A DNA stretch of 64,000 bases from Mannheimia sp. USDA-ARS-USMARC-1261 (lineage in GTDB: Bacteria; Pseudomonadota; Gammaproteobacteria; Enterobacterales; Pasteurellaceae), in contig NZ_CP006942.1 in NCBI RefSeq assembly GCF_000521605.1, forward strand, positions 1,426,001-1,490,000. Reading direction: 5' to 3'. Below are positions 1 through 9,822 of the stretch, one piece after another. A program made the translations under genes and the position numbers. Every line of letters begins with the position of its first letter. The first letter of the stretch is position 1. The notes under the pieces are model-generated. The model was not told the origin of the DNA and searched no databases. It worked only from the letters and a program-made list of their open reading frames with translations.

Positions 1-879
1 TAATACTTTAATCACTTCCCAGCCGGCACCAGTAAATACGCCCTCTAATTCTTGAACGATTTTACCGTTACCGTTTACCGGACCATCTAAACGTTGTAAG
101 TTACAGCTAACGGTGAAGATTAAGTTATTTAATTTTTCACGACCTGCGAAAGATAATGCACCTTTAGATTCGATTTCATCCATTTCGCCATCACCTAAGA
201 ACGCATATACTTTTTGATCTGCGGTATCTTTTAAGCCACGATGTTCTAAATATTTTAAGAAACGTGCTTGGTAGATAGCATTAACAGGACCTAAACCCAT
301 TGATACGGTTGAGAATTGCCAGAATTCAGGCATTAATTTAGGATGAGGGTAAGAAGATAAGCCGTCAACAAAAGCTTCTTGACGGAAGTTATCCATTTGT
401 TCTTCAGTAATGCGACCTTCTAAGAACGCACGAGCATACATACCAGGAGCAGCGTGTCCTTGGAAGAAGATTAAATCACCGCCATTTTTCTCAGTCGGGG
501 CTTTGAAAAAGTGGTTGAAACAAACTTCATACATTGTAGCCGCTGATTGGAATGTTGAGATGTGTCCACCTAAGTCAAGATCTTTTTTCTGGCTACGAAG
601 TACTGTTGCAATCGCGTTCCAACGTACCGCAGAACGAATACGACGCTCGATTTTATGATCACCCGGATAAGCTGGTTGCTCAGAAACAGGAATCGTGTTT
701 ACATAATCTGTCGTTGTACCTGTTGGCAATGAAACACCGCCAGCACGAGCTTGGCTAATAACTTGTTCAACAATAAATTGAGCACGCTCTAGACCTTCTT
801 CACGAATTAATGAATCGAGTGATGCTAACCAATCTTGAGTTTCGATTGGATCTACGTCATTTCTCAAGTTCTCTGACAT
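1..879 (-). CDS. aceE: Pyruvate dehydrogenase E1 component, N-terminal part (cut by window edge)
   Basis: This is the E1 subunit of the pyruvate dehydrogenase complex, which decarboxylates pyruvate with thiamine diphosphate and passes the acetyl group to E2 lipoyl domains in the cytoplasm. The reading frame is open from the ATG at 877-879 to the left edge and gives 293 of the roughly 885 residues usual for the family. It starts MSENLRNDVDPIETQDWLAS, as in gammaproteobacterial homodimeric E1. The thiamine-diphosphate motif begins at GDGEMDE, near residue 235. A long AT-rich leader of about 330 bp lies upstream. The partner genes aceF and lpd would lie beyond the left edge and cannot be seen. 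Identification is firm. Confidence 0.96.
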   Translation of the reverse strand, partial: MSENLRNDVDPIETQDWLASLDSLIREEGLERAQFIVEQVISQARAGGVSLPTGTTTDYVNTIPVSEQPAYPGDHKIERRIRSAVRWNAIATVLRSQKKDLDLGGHISTFQSAATMYEVCFNHFFKAPTEKNGGDLIFFQGHAAPGMYARAFLEGRITEEQMDNFRQEAFVDGLSSYPHPKLMPEFWQFSTVSMGLGPVNAIYQARFLKYLEHRGLKDTADQKVYAFLGDGEMDEIESKGALSFAGREKLNNLIFTVSCNLQRLDGPVNGNGKIVQELEGVFTGAGWEVIKVL

Positions 880-1083
880 AGTATTCTTCCTTATTAAATT
901 AATGATTGAAGTATAAATAACAAAATTTTAACAAATTTTGCTTGTTTGATGGTTTTTAGACCAATTTTGATCGAAAAAATTCATCTTAAATCGCTACTTT
1001 GAATTTCTTCTTAGCTGAAACTTAAGACTAAAAACCACAAGTAAACTAATTATCTATTTGATTTTAAACGTTTTTTACAGAAA

Positions 1084-1112
1084 ATTATAAAATTTGTTTA
1101 AATTTTGTAGAT
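1084..1112 (-). promoter_or_regulatory. Possible aceE promoter in the 330-bp gap 880-1209
   Basis: The gap between aceE and pyrD is very AT-rich. On the minus strand a perfect -10 hexamer TATAAT lies at 1084-1089, with a poor -35 (ATCTAC) 17 bases before it, giving a leader of about 200 nt. At 1163-1181 a short imperfect hairpin (GGAGAAG/CTTCCCC on the minus strand) may end pyrD transcription, but it lacks a clean U-tract. I see no gene in the gap. Confidence 0.3.
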
Positions 1113-1209
1113 AAATTTGTAGTGCAAGATAGCAAAAATCGCTGGTTTTGTCTAATTTTCAAGGGGAAGGCTTTCTTCTCCATTTATGAAAATAAAGTAA
1201 CATCACATT

Positions 1210-2220
1210 CTATTTTTGCTTTAAGCGAACCTTAGCAACCTCTTGAATAAGTGATGGACCTTGATAAATCATCGCAGAGTAAACTTGAAGTAAACTCGCA
1301 CCGGCATCAATTTTCTCCTGCCCACTTTCTAGTGAATGAATGCCTCCGCTTCCAATGATAGGTACACGCCCGTTTAATTCTGTAGATAATCTTGCAATCA
1401 ATTTAGTACTTAATTGATGCAGTGGCTTACCACTTAATCCACCTTGCTGCTCAGAGTGCGTTAGACCAACCACACTTTCACGAGAAAGCGTGGTATTGCC
1501 TGCAATTACGCCATCAATTTGATGTCGAACCAGACTATCTGCAACAGACGCAATTTCTTCATCGGTTAAATCAGGGGCAATTTTTAATACAAGTGGTCGA
1601 TATTTACCAATTTTTTGCGAAAGTAATACTTGTTCTTGCTTAAGGTTATACAGTAAATCATCTAAGGCTTCGCCATATTGCAAACTACGCAAATTTTTAG
1701 TGTTTGGCGATGAGATATTAACCGTTACATAATCCGCATATTCATACACTTTGCGTAAGCAAATCAAATAATCATCTAAGCTACGCTCAATCGGCGTGAT
1801 CGAATTTTTACCGATATTAATTCCTAGAATGCCGTCATATTTTGCTTTTTTCACATTTTCAATTAAAGCATCTACACCTTTGTTATTAAAGCCGTTACGG
1901 TTAATAATGCCTTCAGCTTCTAAAACTCGAAATTGCCTTGGTTTAGGGTTTCCGTCTTGTGCAACAGGCGTAACCGTCCCCACTTCAATAAAGCCAAACC
2001 CTAATTTACCAAAGCCATCAATGGCTTCACCATTTTTATCTGCTCCTGCCGCTAAACCAATCGGATTTTTAAAATGTAGTCCCATTACTATTATTGGGTT
2101 AGAGGGGATGGAGAACGGCGAAAAAGGTAGCTTTCCTACTAATCCTAATGCTTGAATGGAAAATTGATGTGCATTTTCAGCATCAAGCAAAAATAAAAAT
2201 TGACGTATAAGAGAATACAT
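1210..2220 (-). CDS. pyrD: Dihydroorotate dehydrogenase (quinone), class 2
   Basis: Oxidises dihydroorotate to orotate in pyrimidine biosynthesis, passing electrons to membrane quinone. The 336 residues match the class 2 length. The N-terminal segment (residues 1-40, [20 protein letters not shown]) is the helical membrane-associating extension that separates class 2 from the soluble class 1 enzymes. FMN and substrate motifs are visible: LAAGADKNG at 56-64, the NRNGFNN stretch at 108-113, and NISSPNT at 168-174, which holds the catalytic serine of the family. GNTTLSR and GGIHS follow near the C-terminus. It lies on the same strand between prs and aceE, but the prs terminator at 2251-2277 suggests its own promoter. 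Identification is firm. Confidence 0.97.
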   Translation of the reverse strand: MYSLIRQFLFLLDAENAHQFSIQALGLVGKLPFSPFSIPSNPIIVMGLHFKNPIGLAAGADKNGEAIDGFGKLGFGFIEVGTVTPVAQDGNPKPRQFRVLEAEGIINRNGFNNKGVDALIENVKKAKYDGILGINIGKNSITPIERSLDDYLICLRKVYEYADYVTVNISSPNTKNLRSLQYGEALDDLLYNLKQEQVLLSQKIGKYRPLVLKIAPDLTDEEIASVADSLVRHQIDGVIAGNTTLSRESVVGLTHSEQQGGLSGKPLHQLSTKLIARLSTELNGRVPIIGSGGIHSLESGQEKIDAGASLLQVYSAMIYQGPSLIQEVAKVRLKQK

Positions 2221-2250
2221 ACAGATATTTTCCCTAATTATAAACAGTTA

Positions 2251-2277
2251 TAAAAAAGCCCAATCATAGGATTGGGC
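2251..2277 (-). terminator. Rho-independent terminator of prs
   Basis: Read on the minus strand, GCCCAATC and GATTGGGC form an 8-bp perfect stem with a 4-base loop (2258-2277), followed by six Ts (2252-2257). It lies 19 bp past the prs stop and upstream of pyrD. Confidence 0.88.
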
Positions 2278-2295
2278 ATTCGGGTAATAAAATCA

Positions 2296-3246
2296 TTAAG
2301 CATCAAACATTGCAGAGATAGACTCTTCATTGCTGATACGGCGGATTGCTTCGGCAAGCATTCCTGATAAAGTTAAAACTCGTACTTTGTTAAGAGCTTT
2401 GATTTCATTGCTTAACGGAATTGTATCTGTTACCACAATTTCATCTAATGCCGGGTTTGCTAAGTTTTGAGCAGCAGAACCTGAGAACACCGCGTGCGTT
2501 GCATAAGCAAATACACGACGAGCACCACGCTCTTTTAATGCTTCAGCTGCTTTAGCTAATGTGCCACCAGTATCGATCATATCATCAACTAAGATACAAT
2601 CACGCTCAGCCACATCACCAATAATGTGCATTACTTGAGATACATTCGCTTTCGGGCGACGTTTATCAATAATTGCCATATCCGTATCATTAAGCAATTT
2701 AGCTACCGCTCTTGCACGCACTACTCCACCGATATCCGGAGAAACCACAATCGGGTTCACTAAATCGGTTTTCTTCAAAATATCTTCGATTAACACCGGT
2801 GAGCCAAATACGTTATCCACCGGCACATCGAAGAATCCTTGAATTTGCTCTGCGTGTAAATCACAAGTTAATACTCTATCAACACCCACGCTTGATAAGA
2901 AGTCTGCTACCACTTTTGCTGTAATAGGTACACGAGCTGAACGCACACGTCTATCTTGGCGAGCATAGCCAAAGTATGGGATAACTGCTGTAATACGACC
3001 GGCAGAAGCACGACGTAAAGCGTCCACCATCACAATCAATTCCATAAGATTATCATTGGTTGGTGCACAAGTTGATTGCACAATGAAAATATCGCCTCCA
3101 CGCACATTTTCATTGATTTGCACTTGAATTTCACCATCGCTAAAACGACCAACAGTTGCATTACCTAACGAGGTATAAAGATGTTTTGCAATACGATTAG
3201 CGAGTTCCGGCGTTGCGTTGCCCGCAAACAGTTTAATATCTGTCAT
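2296..3246 (-). CDS. prs: Ribose-phosphate pyrophosphokinase (PRPP synthetase)
   Basis: Makes 5-phosphoribosyl-1-pyrophosphate from ribose 5-phosphate and ATP, the shared precursor of purines, pyrimidines, NAD, histidine and tryptophan. The 316-residue length is that of class I enzymes. The flexible-loop region GYARQDRR is at 93-100, CDLHAEQ with the metal-binding histidine at 128-134, and the PRPP-binding loop DDMIDTGGT at 221-229. It lies 15 bp downstream of ispE on the same strand, so ispE and prs probably share a message, as in other gammaproteobacteria where ispE precedes prs. A strong terminator closes the unit. Confidence 0.98.
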   Translation of the reverse strand: MTDIKLFAGNATPELANRIAKHLYTSLGNATVGRFSDGEIQVQINENVRGGDIFIVQSTCAPTNDNLMELIVMVDALRRASAGRITAVIPYFGYARQDRRVRSARVPITAKVVADFLSSVGVDRVLTCDLHAEQIQGFFDVPVDNVFGSPVLIEDILKKTDLVNPIVVSPDIGGVVRARAVAKLLNDTDMAIIDKRRPKANVSQVMHIIGDVAERDCILVDDMIDTGGTLAKAAEALKERGARRVFAYATHAVFSGSAAQNLANPALDEIVVTDTIPLSNEIKALNKVRVLTLSGMLAEAIRRISNEESISAMFDA

Positions 3247-3261
3247 TGAGTGATCCTTTGG

Positions 3262-4113
3262 TTATTGGTGGTTAGTTTGGAGTAATTTTTGATGTAATGG
3301 CGAAATATTTTGTCCTCTCGCCACAAAGCCAAATGTCTCTTCCGGCTTATGTGCAAAAACCTGCTCGGCTTCTGCTTTTGTATCAAATTCGGCGAAAATA
3401 CAAGCACCAGTGCCTGTCAGCCTAAACGGTGCATATTGTAACAATTCTTGCATAAGATCTTCAACCGCAGAATACCTTTCTCGCACAACTTTTTCGCAAT
3501 CGTTTGCCCATTTTGAAGATAATAATTCTGATAAAGTGCGTTTTGGCGTATTTCTAGGTAAGTTTGGATCGTTAAAAACCACTGCCGTTGAAATGGAAAC
3601 TTCAGGCTTTAATACCACATACCATTTTTCTTCCGGCTCACAAGGCGTTAAAACTTCTCCAACCCCTTCGGCAAAAGCGGCAATACCTCTGACGAAGATC
3701 GGCACATCAGCCCCTAAACTTAGCCCTAATTTCGCCAACTGCTCAAGTGAAAGCCCTGTTTGCCATAAATGATTTAAGCCCACCAACACTGTAGCGGCAT
3801 TTGATGAACCGCCACCCACACCGCCGCCCATCGGCAAATTTTTAGTAATGCCAATTTTCGCCCCTTTGTTGCAAGCGGTCGTTTTTTGCAAAAGTTTTGC
3901 AGCTCGGTAAATTAAGTTATCTCCAACCGCTACACCTTCAACTTGATTTATTAGCTCAATTTCAGGGTTATTGGTGATTTCAATCTCAATTTCATCGCCA
4001 AAGTCTAAAAATTGAAATAGCGTTTGCAACTCGTGATAGCCATCTGCCCGTTTATTGGTAATATACAAAAACAGGTTCAATTTCGCCGGACTAGGTAAAA
4101 TCACTTTTTCCAT
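3262..4113 (-). CDS. ispE: 4-diphosphocytidyl-2-C-methyl-D-erythritol kinase
   Basis: GHMP-family kinase of the MEP isoprenoid pathway; phosphorylates the 2-hydroxyl of CDP-ME. The substrate-binding start [13 protein letters not shown] is at residues 8-20 and the ATP-binding glycine-rich loop [14 protein letters not shown] at 94-107. I chose the ATG at 4113 (283 residues, the Escherichia coli length), whose A is shared with the last base of the lolB stop (TGATG), an arrangement typical of translational coupling. An upstream in-frame ATG at 4125 would add four residues (MGLL) and overlap lolB by 13 bp. Order lolB-ispE-prs matches E. coli. A USS core lies inside the gene near 3865. Confidence 0.96.
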   Translation of the reverse strand: MEKVILPSPAKLNLFLYITNKRADGYHELQTLFQFLDFGDEIEIEITNNPEIELINQVEGVAVGDNLIYRAAKLLQKTTACNKGAKIGITKNLPMGGGVGGGSSNAATVLVGLNHLWQTGLSLEQLAKLGLSLGADVPIFVRGIAAFAEGVGEVLTPCEPEEKWYVVLKPEVSISTAVVFNDPNLPRNTPKRTLSELLSSKWANDCEKVVRERYSAVEDLMQELLQYAPFRLTGTGACIFAEFDTKAEAEQVFAHKPEETFGFVARGQNISPLHQKLLQTNHQ

Positions 4114-4745
4114 CAATAAGCCCATCTTTCAATACGGATTTTCAACGTCTGCGTACCGTTTTCAAGCACAATTAATTTCGGCAAATTTGGCACACGATCT
4201 TCGTGATATTCCACATAACTTGCTTTCCAAATCGTGCCATTCAGCGGATAACTAAATTGTGAAAGCTGACGTTTTTCATTCACAATATAATTCCCTTCTT
4301 TTTCAGGCTGACCTTTTACCCAATAGGCAAATTGGTCGATTGGGAACGACACTCCGATAATCTCTTGCATTAGGGCATCAATATCACGATCTGAACGGCT
4401 ATTACCTTCGCTATCTGAAACCGTTAAGCCTCTCTTATTACGCTCTAATTTGAGGGATTTCGTCGAAAGGTTAGAAGAAAGCTCTAAACCAAAATGTGTT
4501 GGCGTATTATATTGCCAGTTAAAATGAGAAGAAAAACGCTCTTCCGGTGAAATATAGCCAAATTGACCTGTCGCTTTATAGCCCTGAATTTTGGCTAATT
4601 GAGCTAAATGTTGCTGCCATTGCGGATCGTTATGTGGAATTTCCACCGTTGGTTTTTGCACCTCGGTAGGTGCATTTAATACTGAGTTACAGCCTGTTAA
4701 AACCAGCAAGGTAGTAAAGGATAAAAGTGTTGTCAGTTTTTTCAT
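4113..4745 (-). CDS. lolB: Outer-membrane lipoprotein receptor LolB
   Basis: Accepts lipoproteins from the periplasmic carrier LolA and inserts them in the outer membrane. The 210-residue protein starts with a lipoprotein signal peptide; the lipobox LTGC ends at Cys19, which would be lipidated. The next residue, Asn20, is not the Asp that marks inner-membrane retention, in keeping with an outer-membrane location. The body is an antiparallel-sheet LolB domain, with [18 protein letters not shown] in its first half. It overlaps ispE by one base. Confidence 0.93.
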   Translation of the reverse strand: MKKLTTLLSFTTLLVLTGCNSVLNAPTEVQKPTVEIPHNDPQWQQHLAQLAKIQGYKATGQFGYISPEERFSSHFNWQYNTPTHFGLELSSNLSTKSLKLERNKRGLTVSDSEGNSRSDRDIDALMQEIIGVSFPIDQFAYWVKGQPEKEGNYIVNEKRQLSQFSYPLNGTIWKASYVEYHEDRVPNLPKLIVLENGTQTLKIRIERWAY

Positions 4746-4761
4746 AGTATTCTCTATATGC

Positions 4762-4789
4762 TATAGGGCGGAAATATTTCGCCCCTATA
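4762..4789. repeat. 28-nt palindromic element (TATAGGG type)
   Basis: A near-perfect palindrome with arms TATAGGG and CCCTATA and a core of GGAAAT/ATTTCG, between msbA and lolB. It resembles hairpins at 23986-24011 and 59054-59080 that carry the same TATAGGG(G)CGA arm. It has no strong U-tract, so it looks more like an interspersed repeat than a simple terminator. A USS core follows at 4835-4843. Confidence 0.55.
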
Positions 4790-4842
4790 AATCATAATGT
4801 TTGGAATGATTTTGCAAACTTTCAGTCAAAATCAACCGCTTG

Positions 4843-6606
4843 TTATGCCCCAAATTGTAGGCTATGAAGTTGTTTATAAGCCCCACCTTGAGCGAGAAGT
4901 TCTGTATGACTTCCTCGTTCAATAATATTTCCGTGATCGACCACCAAAATTTCATCGGCTTTTTCAATGGTTGATAAGCGATGAGCAATGACAAGCACGG
5001 TACGATCTTTTTGCAATACTTCTAGTGCCGACTGAATGGCTCTTTCAGATTCAGTATCAAGAGCAGACGTAGCCTCATCAAGTACAAGTACAGGCGAATT
5101 TCTGAGTAAGGCACGGGCGATCGCTAAACGTTGGCGTTGCCCACCCGATAGGCTTGCTCCGTTTTCACCAATTATGGTATCTAAACCATTATCAAGTTTT
5201 TCAATAAATTCCATTGCGTGAGCGGCTTTTGCCGCAGCAATGATTTCTTCTCGGCTATATTTATCGGTTGCCGCATAAGCAATGTTATTGGCAATCGTAT
5301 CGTTAAATAAGTGAACTTGCTGTGAAACTACAGAGCATTGTTCACGCAGGTTCTTTAAGGTGTAATCTTGAATATTAATGCCGTCTAACAAAATTTCACC
5401 GTCATCAATATCATAAAAACGGGTGAGCAAATTGGCTATGGTTGATTTACCCGAACCGGAACGCCCCACCAATGCCACAGTTTTGCCTTTAGGAATCTCA
5501 AACGAAATGTTGTTTAATGCTTTTTCATCTTTACCCACATAAGTAAAACTGACATCTTTAAATTCAACATTACCTTCTGCTTTTTCTACTCGAACAGAAC
5601 CGTTATCTTTCTCGGTTTTTAAATCTAAAAACTCAAATAATGTTTGGCAAGCAGCCATACCACGTTGGAATTGCGAGTTTACATTAGTTAATGATTTTAA
5701 TGGGCGTAGCATTGCCATCATAGACGAAAACACAACCGTAAATGAACCTGCGGTAAGATTTTCGCTCATCACTTCAGGAAAAGTTGCTACATAAAGTACG
5801 GCAGATAATGCAAAAGAAGCTATAAGCTGTACCACACCATCAGAAATACCATCAGCAGAAACCACTTTCATTCCTTTGCGACGCATATCATTACTTACAC
5901 GCTCAAAACGATCTTTTTCTACTTTATGTCCGCCAAAGGAAAGTACCTCTTTATGCCCTTTTAACATTTGTTCGGTGGTGATTGTCAGCTCGCCCATTGA
6001 GTTTTGAATGTTACGGCTTAATTTACGAAAATATTTTGAAACGAATCCAATCAGCACACCAATAATCGGAGCCATAATAAATAGCACAATTGAGAGTTGC
6101 CAACTGGTATAGATCATCACTACAAATAGAGAGATCAAATACGCCCCTTCACGCACAATGGTAACTAGCGAATGAGAAGCTGAACTTGCCACCATTTCGG
6201 TATCGTACGTTACACGTGAAAGCAAACGCCCGGTCGGGTTATTATCAAAATAACTAACGGGCATATACATTAAATGTTGGAAAATTTGACGGCGTAAGTT
6301 CATTACCACTTTACCCGAAACCCACGCTAAACAGTAACTGGCAATATAATTGGTAATTCCCCGAACTAAAATAAATACCACAACAAGGATTGCCATTAAT
6401 TTAAGAAAACCGTGATTTGCCTGGCCAAAACCTTCATCTAAAAGTGGTTTAAGCAAATAAATTAACCCCGAGTCTACTAAGGCATTGAGCACTAAAGCAA
6501 TAGCACCCGCGATCAAGCCTGCTCTAAAAGGGCTAATTGTCGGCCATAAACGTTTAAAGGTTTTAAACGTGGAAAGATCTTTTTCTAAATTAACTTGTTC
6601 TTGCAT
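4843..6606 (-). CDS. msbA: Lipid A flippase, ABC transporter/permease MsbA
   Basis: Flips core-lipid A from the inner to the outer leaflet of the inner membrane. The 587 residues hold an N-terminal ABC exporter membrane domain of six helices (about 1-320) and a C-terminal ATPase. Walker [10 protein letters not shown] is near residue 380, the signature [16 protein letters not shown] near 485, and Walker B with the D-loop [14 protein letters not shown] just after. As in E. coli it works as a homodimer. The gene is the first in a minus-strand run msbA-lolB-ispE-prs, with only a short palindrome and a USS between msbA and lolB. lpxK, its usual neighbour, is not here. Confidence 0.96.
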   Translation of the reverse strand: MQEQVNLEKDLSTFKTFKRLWPTISPFRAGLIAGAIALVLNALVDSGLIYLLKPLLDEGFGQANHGFLKLMAILVVVFILVRGITNYIASYCLAWVSGKVVMNLRRQIFQHLMYMPVSYFDNNPTGRLLSRVTYDTEMVASSASHSLVTIVREGAYLISLFVVMIYTSWQLSIVLFIMAPIIGVLIGFVSKYFRKLSRNIQNSMGELTITTEQMLKGHKEVLSFGGHKVEKDRFERVSNDMRRKGMKVVSADGISDGVVQLIASFALSAVLYVATFPEVMSENLTAGSFTVVFSSMMAMLRPLKSLTNVNSQFQRGMAACQTLFEFLDLKTEKDNGSVRVEKAEGNVEFKDVSFTYVGKDEKALNNISFEIPKGKTVALVGRSGSGKSTIANLLTRFYDIDDGEILLDGINIQDYTLKNLREQCSVVSQQVHLFNDTIANNIAYAATDKYSREEIIAAAKAAHAMEFIEKLDNGLDTIIGENGASLSGGQRQRLAIARALLRNSPVLVLDEATSALDTESERAIQSALEVLQKDRTVLVIAHRLSTIEKADEILVVDHGNIIERGSHTELLAQGGAYKQLHSLQFGA

Positions 6607-6699
6607 AATTCTTTCTTTTTATTGAAAAATCGGGCTATTGTACATTGATTTCAGAGACTAACCAAATTAAACGCTATTCTGCCTAATATATAATCTATC

Positions 6700-7386
6700 T
6701 TAGTAGAAAAACATTACCGCCATTTTAAATACTAGAGGGGCTAAAATAGAAGATAGTACCCCACAAGCAACTAATGCGATAGAACTATAACTCCCTGCTT
6801 TCATACTATGTTCTAAGCACCGACCTGTGCCTAATGCGTGTGAGGCTGCCCCCATACTTAATCCTATTGCCATAATATTTCGTACTTTGATAAAACGTAA
6901 CAACATAAAACCTAAAATAGAACCCACTAAGCCTGCGATCATCACCCCAACCGCCGCAATACCCACATTACCATCAATTTCATTAGTGATGATGATCGCC
7001 ATTGGCATTGAAACTGATTTAGGTAACACCGCAGCCAAAATATCTTGACTCGCACCAAACAGAAGAGCAAATCCAACACCGGTCAGCATCGTAACAAGCG
7101 TACTAAATAGTAAAACAACCATAATTTGCCGCCATTTTTTACGGATCTGAGGTAACTGTTCATAAAACGGGCAAGCAAGTGCAACTACTGAAACACCCAG
7201 TAAATTATTTAAAGGTGCATTGCCTTTGTAATAGTCGTGATAAGGAATATTAAAAATGACAATAACGCCAATAATTAATGTCAGAGCAATCAAGAATGGA
7301 TTAAGCAGATTGATAGCAAGTTTTTGACTGATTTTTATCCCAACGATAAAAATCACCAATGTCAAAATAGAATAGAGATAAATCAT
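6700..7386 (-). CDS. LrgB/CidB/YohK-family membrane protein
   Basis: Multi-spanning inner-membrane protein of the LrgB family (228 residues, family usual 220-240). Signature stretches are PKSVSMPMAI near residue 123, the loop TNEIDGNVGIAAVGVM, and GLSMGAASHALGTGRCLE near 177-193, which is strongly conserved in LrgB/YohK. In staphylococci the LrgAB/CidAB pairs modulate murein hydrolase activity and lysis, and relatives in plants and bacteria carry pyruvate or glycolate; the role in Pasteurellaceae is not established. The ATG follows directly on the TAA of the LrgA-like gene (TAAATG), so the two are translated as a pair. Confidence 0.88.
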   Translation of the reverse strand: MIYLYSILTLVIFIVGIKISQKLAINLLNPFLIALTLIIGVIVIFNIPYHDYYKGNAPLNNLLGVSVVALACPFYEQLPQIRKKWRQIMVVLLFSTLVTMLTGVGFALLFGASQDILAAVLPKSVSMPMAIIITNEIDGNVGIAAVGVMIAGLVGSILGFMLLRFIKVRNIMAIGLSMGAASHALGTGRCLEHSMKAGSYSSIALVACGVLSSILAPLVFKMAVMFFY

Positions 7387-7752
7387 TTAGTTTCTACCTC
7401 GATGAAATAGCCATTGAGCAAATAATCCGATAATCACAATAGAAACTAAAGAACTTAACGCGGTAGATAAGACAAAAGTGTTAAAATTTTCACTAAACAG
7501 ATCCAAATGTTCAATTAATTCAGCACAAATCGGCAAGAAAAATAAAGTCATATAGCGAGTTAGCGGTCTAGCACTTGGCATAACCCATTCTACCTTAACA
7601 ATCCCTATTACCAAACAACCAAATAAAATTAGCATACCTAAAATACTGTCCGGAATGCCTATGGGGAAAAGAAAGGCAATGAGCTTGCCTAAATATAGCA
7701 TTACAAATAGCAATGCTAACGATGCTAAAATCTTAAACACTTTTGATAACAT
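7387..7752 (-). CDS. LrgA/CidA/YohJ holin-like membrane protein
   Basis: Small four-helix membrane protein of the LrgA/CidA holin-like family, 121 residues. The motif PIGIPDSILGMLILF around 36-50 is the family hallmark, followed by ARPLTRYMTLFFLP. The start is set by the Shine-Dalgarno GGAGG, four bases before the ATG at 7752. A further in-frame ATG at 7767 (reading MFGGYMLSK) is only created by the sequence around this ribosome-binding site and is rejected. It lies directly upstream of its LrgB partner. Confidence 0.88.
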   Translation of the reverse strand: MLSKVFKILASLALLFVMLYLGKLIAFLFPIGIPDSILGMLILFGCLVIGIVKVEWVMPSARPLTRYMTLFFLPICAELIEHLDLFSENFNTFVLSTALSSLVSIVIIGLFAQWLFHRGRN

Positions 7753-7763
7753 ATAACCTCCAA

Positions 7764-7821
7764 ACAAGCGGTACTTTTTTATCCATAATTTGCAAAACTT
7801 TGTAAGAATTCGACCGCTTGC
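7764..7821. repeat. Inverted pair of uptake signal sequences
   Basis: ACAAGCGGT at 7764-7772 and the complement ACCGCTTGC at 7813-7821 face each other between yoaA and the lrgA-like gene. Such facing USS pairs can fold into a hairpin and often serve as terminators in this family. Here it would end yoaA transcription. Confidence 0.6.
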
Positions 7822-7829
7822 ATATTATA

Positions 7830-9752
7830 TTACACTTTTAAAAATTGAATAACCGACTCCAAATCTCTTGTTCTTTTTGAGGGCGGTAAACTTTTCAAAA
7901 ACGTTTGCCCATAATTACGCATTACCAGACGAGAATCGCAGATGATTACCACCCCTCTGTCTGTAACATCTCGAATTAAACGCCCAACGCCTTGTTTGAG
8001 TGTAATCACTGCTTCCGGAATTTGAATATCATTGAAAGGATCGCCCCCTTGTAATTTACAATCTTCCATTCGGGCTTTGAGTAAAGGTTCATCAGGTGAA
8101 GTAAACGGCAATTTATCAATAATCACAAGGGAAAGATCATCACCTCTCACGTCAATGCCCTCCCAGAAACTTTGGGTCGCCACCAGCACTGAATTTTCTT
8201 CTTTCACAAATTGTTCCAATAAACGACTTTTGCCGGTTTCCCCTTGTAGCAGCACATTAAGCGAACTATGTTCTCTTAAAAAATCCGCCAAACCTCGCAT
8301 CATATAATAGGAAGTACAAAGCAAAAAGCAACGCCCTTTGTTCGCTTCAATCACGGGTTTTAATAACTGCCCTAATGCACTTAAGGTATGAGATTTATTG
8401 GTATCAGGTAAATAACGAGGTACACAAAGTAAGGACTGATTTTGGTAATCAAAAGGACTTTGTAATACCAACTGTTCCGCATTTTCAATGCCTAATCGTT
8501 GGCAGAAATGGGCAAATGTCCCCCCTACTTCAAGGGTTGCAGAGGTAAACACCCAACCAATTTGCTGATTTTTCAATTGCTCGCCAAACTTATCCGCCAC
8601 CGTCAGTGGCGTGATATGCAAACCAAAAGAACGCCCATTTGCTTCATACCAATAGCAGTAGCCTGTTACTGTTGTATCCATCAATTTTTTAAGACGAACT
8701 TTCACTTCCGCCAATCGTTCAAAAATTTTGTCTAAGGTTTCAGAACGCCCTAGTGATTTCTTCACAACCTCACTTAAAAATTCAATGTTTTCGGCAACTT
8801 TTACCAATCCATCAACCACTTTTTTATCCCGAAACAGATCTCGCAAATTGCCTCTAATCTGCCCTTCTCCGCCCATTAATAAACGGAAATCTTGCACAAC
8901 TTTCATCAGATGATCGGAAGCTTTCCCCAACTGTGCCACATCTTTTAATTCCGTACGGTAAACAATGTTGGTATCTTTACAAATATCAAATAATTGGCGA
9001 GAAGAGAGAGATTGCCCGAAGTATTGACTGGCAATGTCCGGCAGTTGGTGGGCTTCGTCGAAGATCACCAATTCTGCTTCAGGGATCAGCTCCCCAAACC
9101 CGGTTTCTTTTACCGCCATATCAGCACAAAACAGGTGATGATTGACCACAACCACATCTGCATCCATCGCTTTACGGCGAGCCTGCACCACATAGCAATC
9201 TTTAAAATTCGGGCAATCTGAGCCTAAACAACTCTCTGTTGTACTCACTAACTGCGGTAAAATCGGGCTATCTTCCGCAATGGTAATACATTCGCTCAAA
9301 TCCCCTGTTTTGGTGGAATTTTGCCATTTACTGACTTTTTTCAAATCCGCCAACACCGACTTATCGCCTAATACCCCCATTGCGGTAACTTGCTCTAAGC
9401 GTTCTAAGCAGAGATAGTTTGCTCTGCCTTTAAGTAAGGCAACTTTGCCTTTATATTTAAGGGCTTTTTGAATGGTGGGAAGATCTCGGTTAAATAGTTG
9501 ATCTTGTAGATTTTTTGAGCCTGTAGAAACAATGGTTTTCTTACCTGAAAGCAGTGCAGGCACTAAATAAGCAAAGGTTTTACCCGTTCCTGTTCCTGCT
9601 TCCACTACCACAGGTGTTGCAAATTTTACCGCTTTTCCGACCGCTTGTGCCATTTCAAGCTGGGCTTTGCGAGGGCGAAAGCCGTTGATATTTTGGCTAA
9701 GTAAGCCATCATCGCTAAAAGCGTGGAGAATTTTATCGTCGTATTTTGTCAT
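7830..9752 (-). CDS. yoaA: ATP-dependent DNA helicase, DinG/XPD family (YoaA type)
   Basis: Superfamily 2 helicase that unwinds DNA 5'-3' and, in E. coli, works with the HolC (chi) subunit in repair of stalled forks. Walker A EAGTGTGKT is at 51-59 and the DEAH box at 232-235. Four cysteines, C115, C175, C180 and C186, sit where the family binds a [4Fe-4S] cluster. The C-terminal helicase motif VGRLIRD is near residue 590. The 640-residue length fits YoaA (636 in E. coli) rather than the longer DinG. Facing partial USS copies flank both ends. Confidence 0.92.
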   Translation of the reverse strand: MTKYDDKILHAFSDDGLLSQNINGFRPRKAQLEMAQAVGKAVKFATPVVVEAGTGTGKTFAYLVPALLSGKKTIVSTGSKNLQDQLFNRDLPTIQKALKYKGKVALLKGRANYLCLERLEQVTAMGVLGDKSVLADLKKVSKWQNSTKTGDLSECITIAEDSPILPQLVSTTESCLGSDCPNFKDCYVVQARRKAMDADVVVVNHHLFCADMAVKETGFGELIPEAELVIFDEAHQLPDIASQYFGQSLSSRQLFDICKDTNIVYRTELKDVAQLGKASDHLMKVVQDFRLLMGGEGQIRGNLRDLFRDKKVVDGLVKVAENIEFLSEVVKKSLGRSETLDKIFERLAEVKVRLKKLMDTTVTGYCYWYEANGRSFGLHITPLTVADKFGEQLKNQQIGWVFTSATLEVGGTFAHFCQRLGIENAEQLVLQSPFDYQNQSLLCVPRYLPDTNKSHTLSALGQLLKPVIEANKGRCFLLCTSYYMMRGLADFLREHSSLNVLLQGETGKSRLLEQFVKEENSVLVATQSFWEGIDVRGDDLSLVIIDKLPFTSPDEPLLKARMEDCKLQGGDPFNDIQIPEAVITLKQGVGRLIRDVTDRGVVIICDSRLVMRNYGQTFLKSLPPSKRTRDLESVIQFLKV

Positions 9753-9763
9753 TGAAAATAAGT

Positions 9764-9807
9764 AAGCGGTTGAATTTGCAAAATATTTTACAAAAACAAC
9801 CGCTTGT
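9764..9807. repeat. Inverted USS pair between an ABC transporter and yoaA
   Basis: AAGCGGTTG (9764-9772) and CAACCGCTT (9797-9805, with GT following) form a 9-bp stem around a 24-base loop. It lies between the ABC ATPase stop and the yoaA start and may act as terminator of the transporter genes. Confidence 0.6.
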
Positions 9808-9822
9808 AGAATAGTAATTTAT

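Noticed and set aside
1163-1181. Hairpin GGGGAAG/CTTCTCC as pyrD terminator
   Set aside because: On the transcribed strand it has an A-C mismatch and no U-tract, so it is too weak to list as a terminator.
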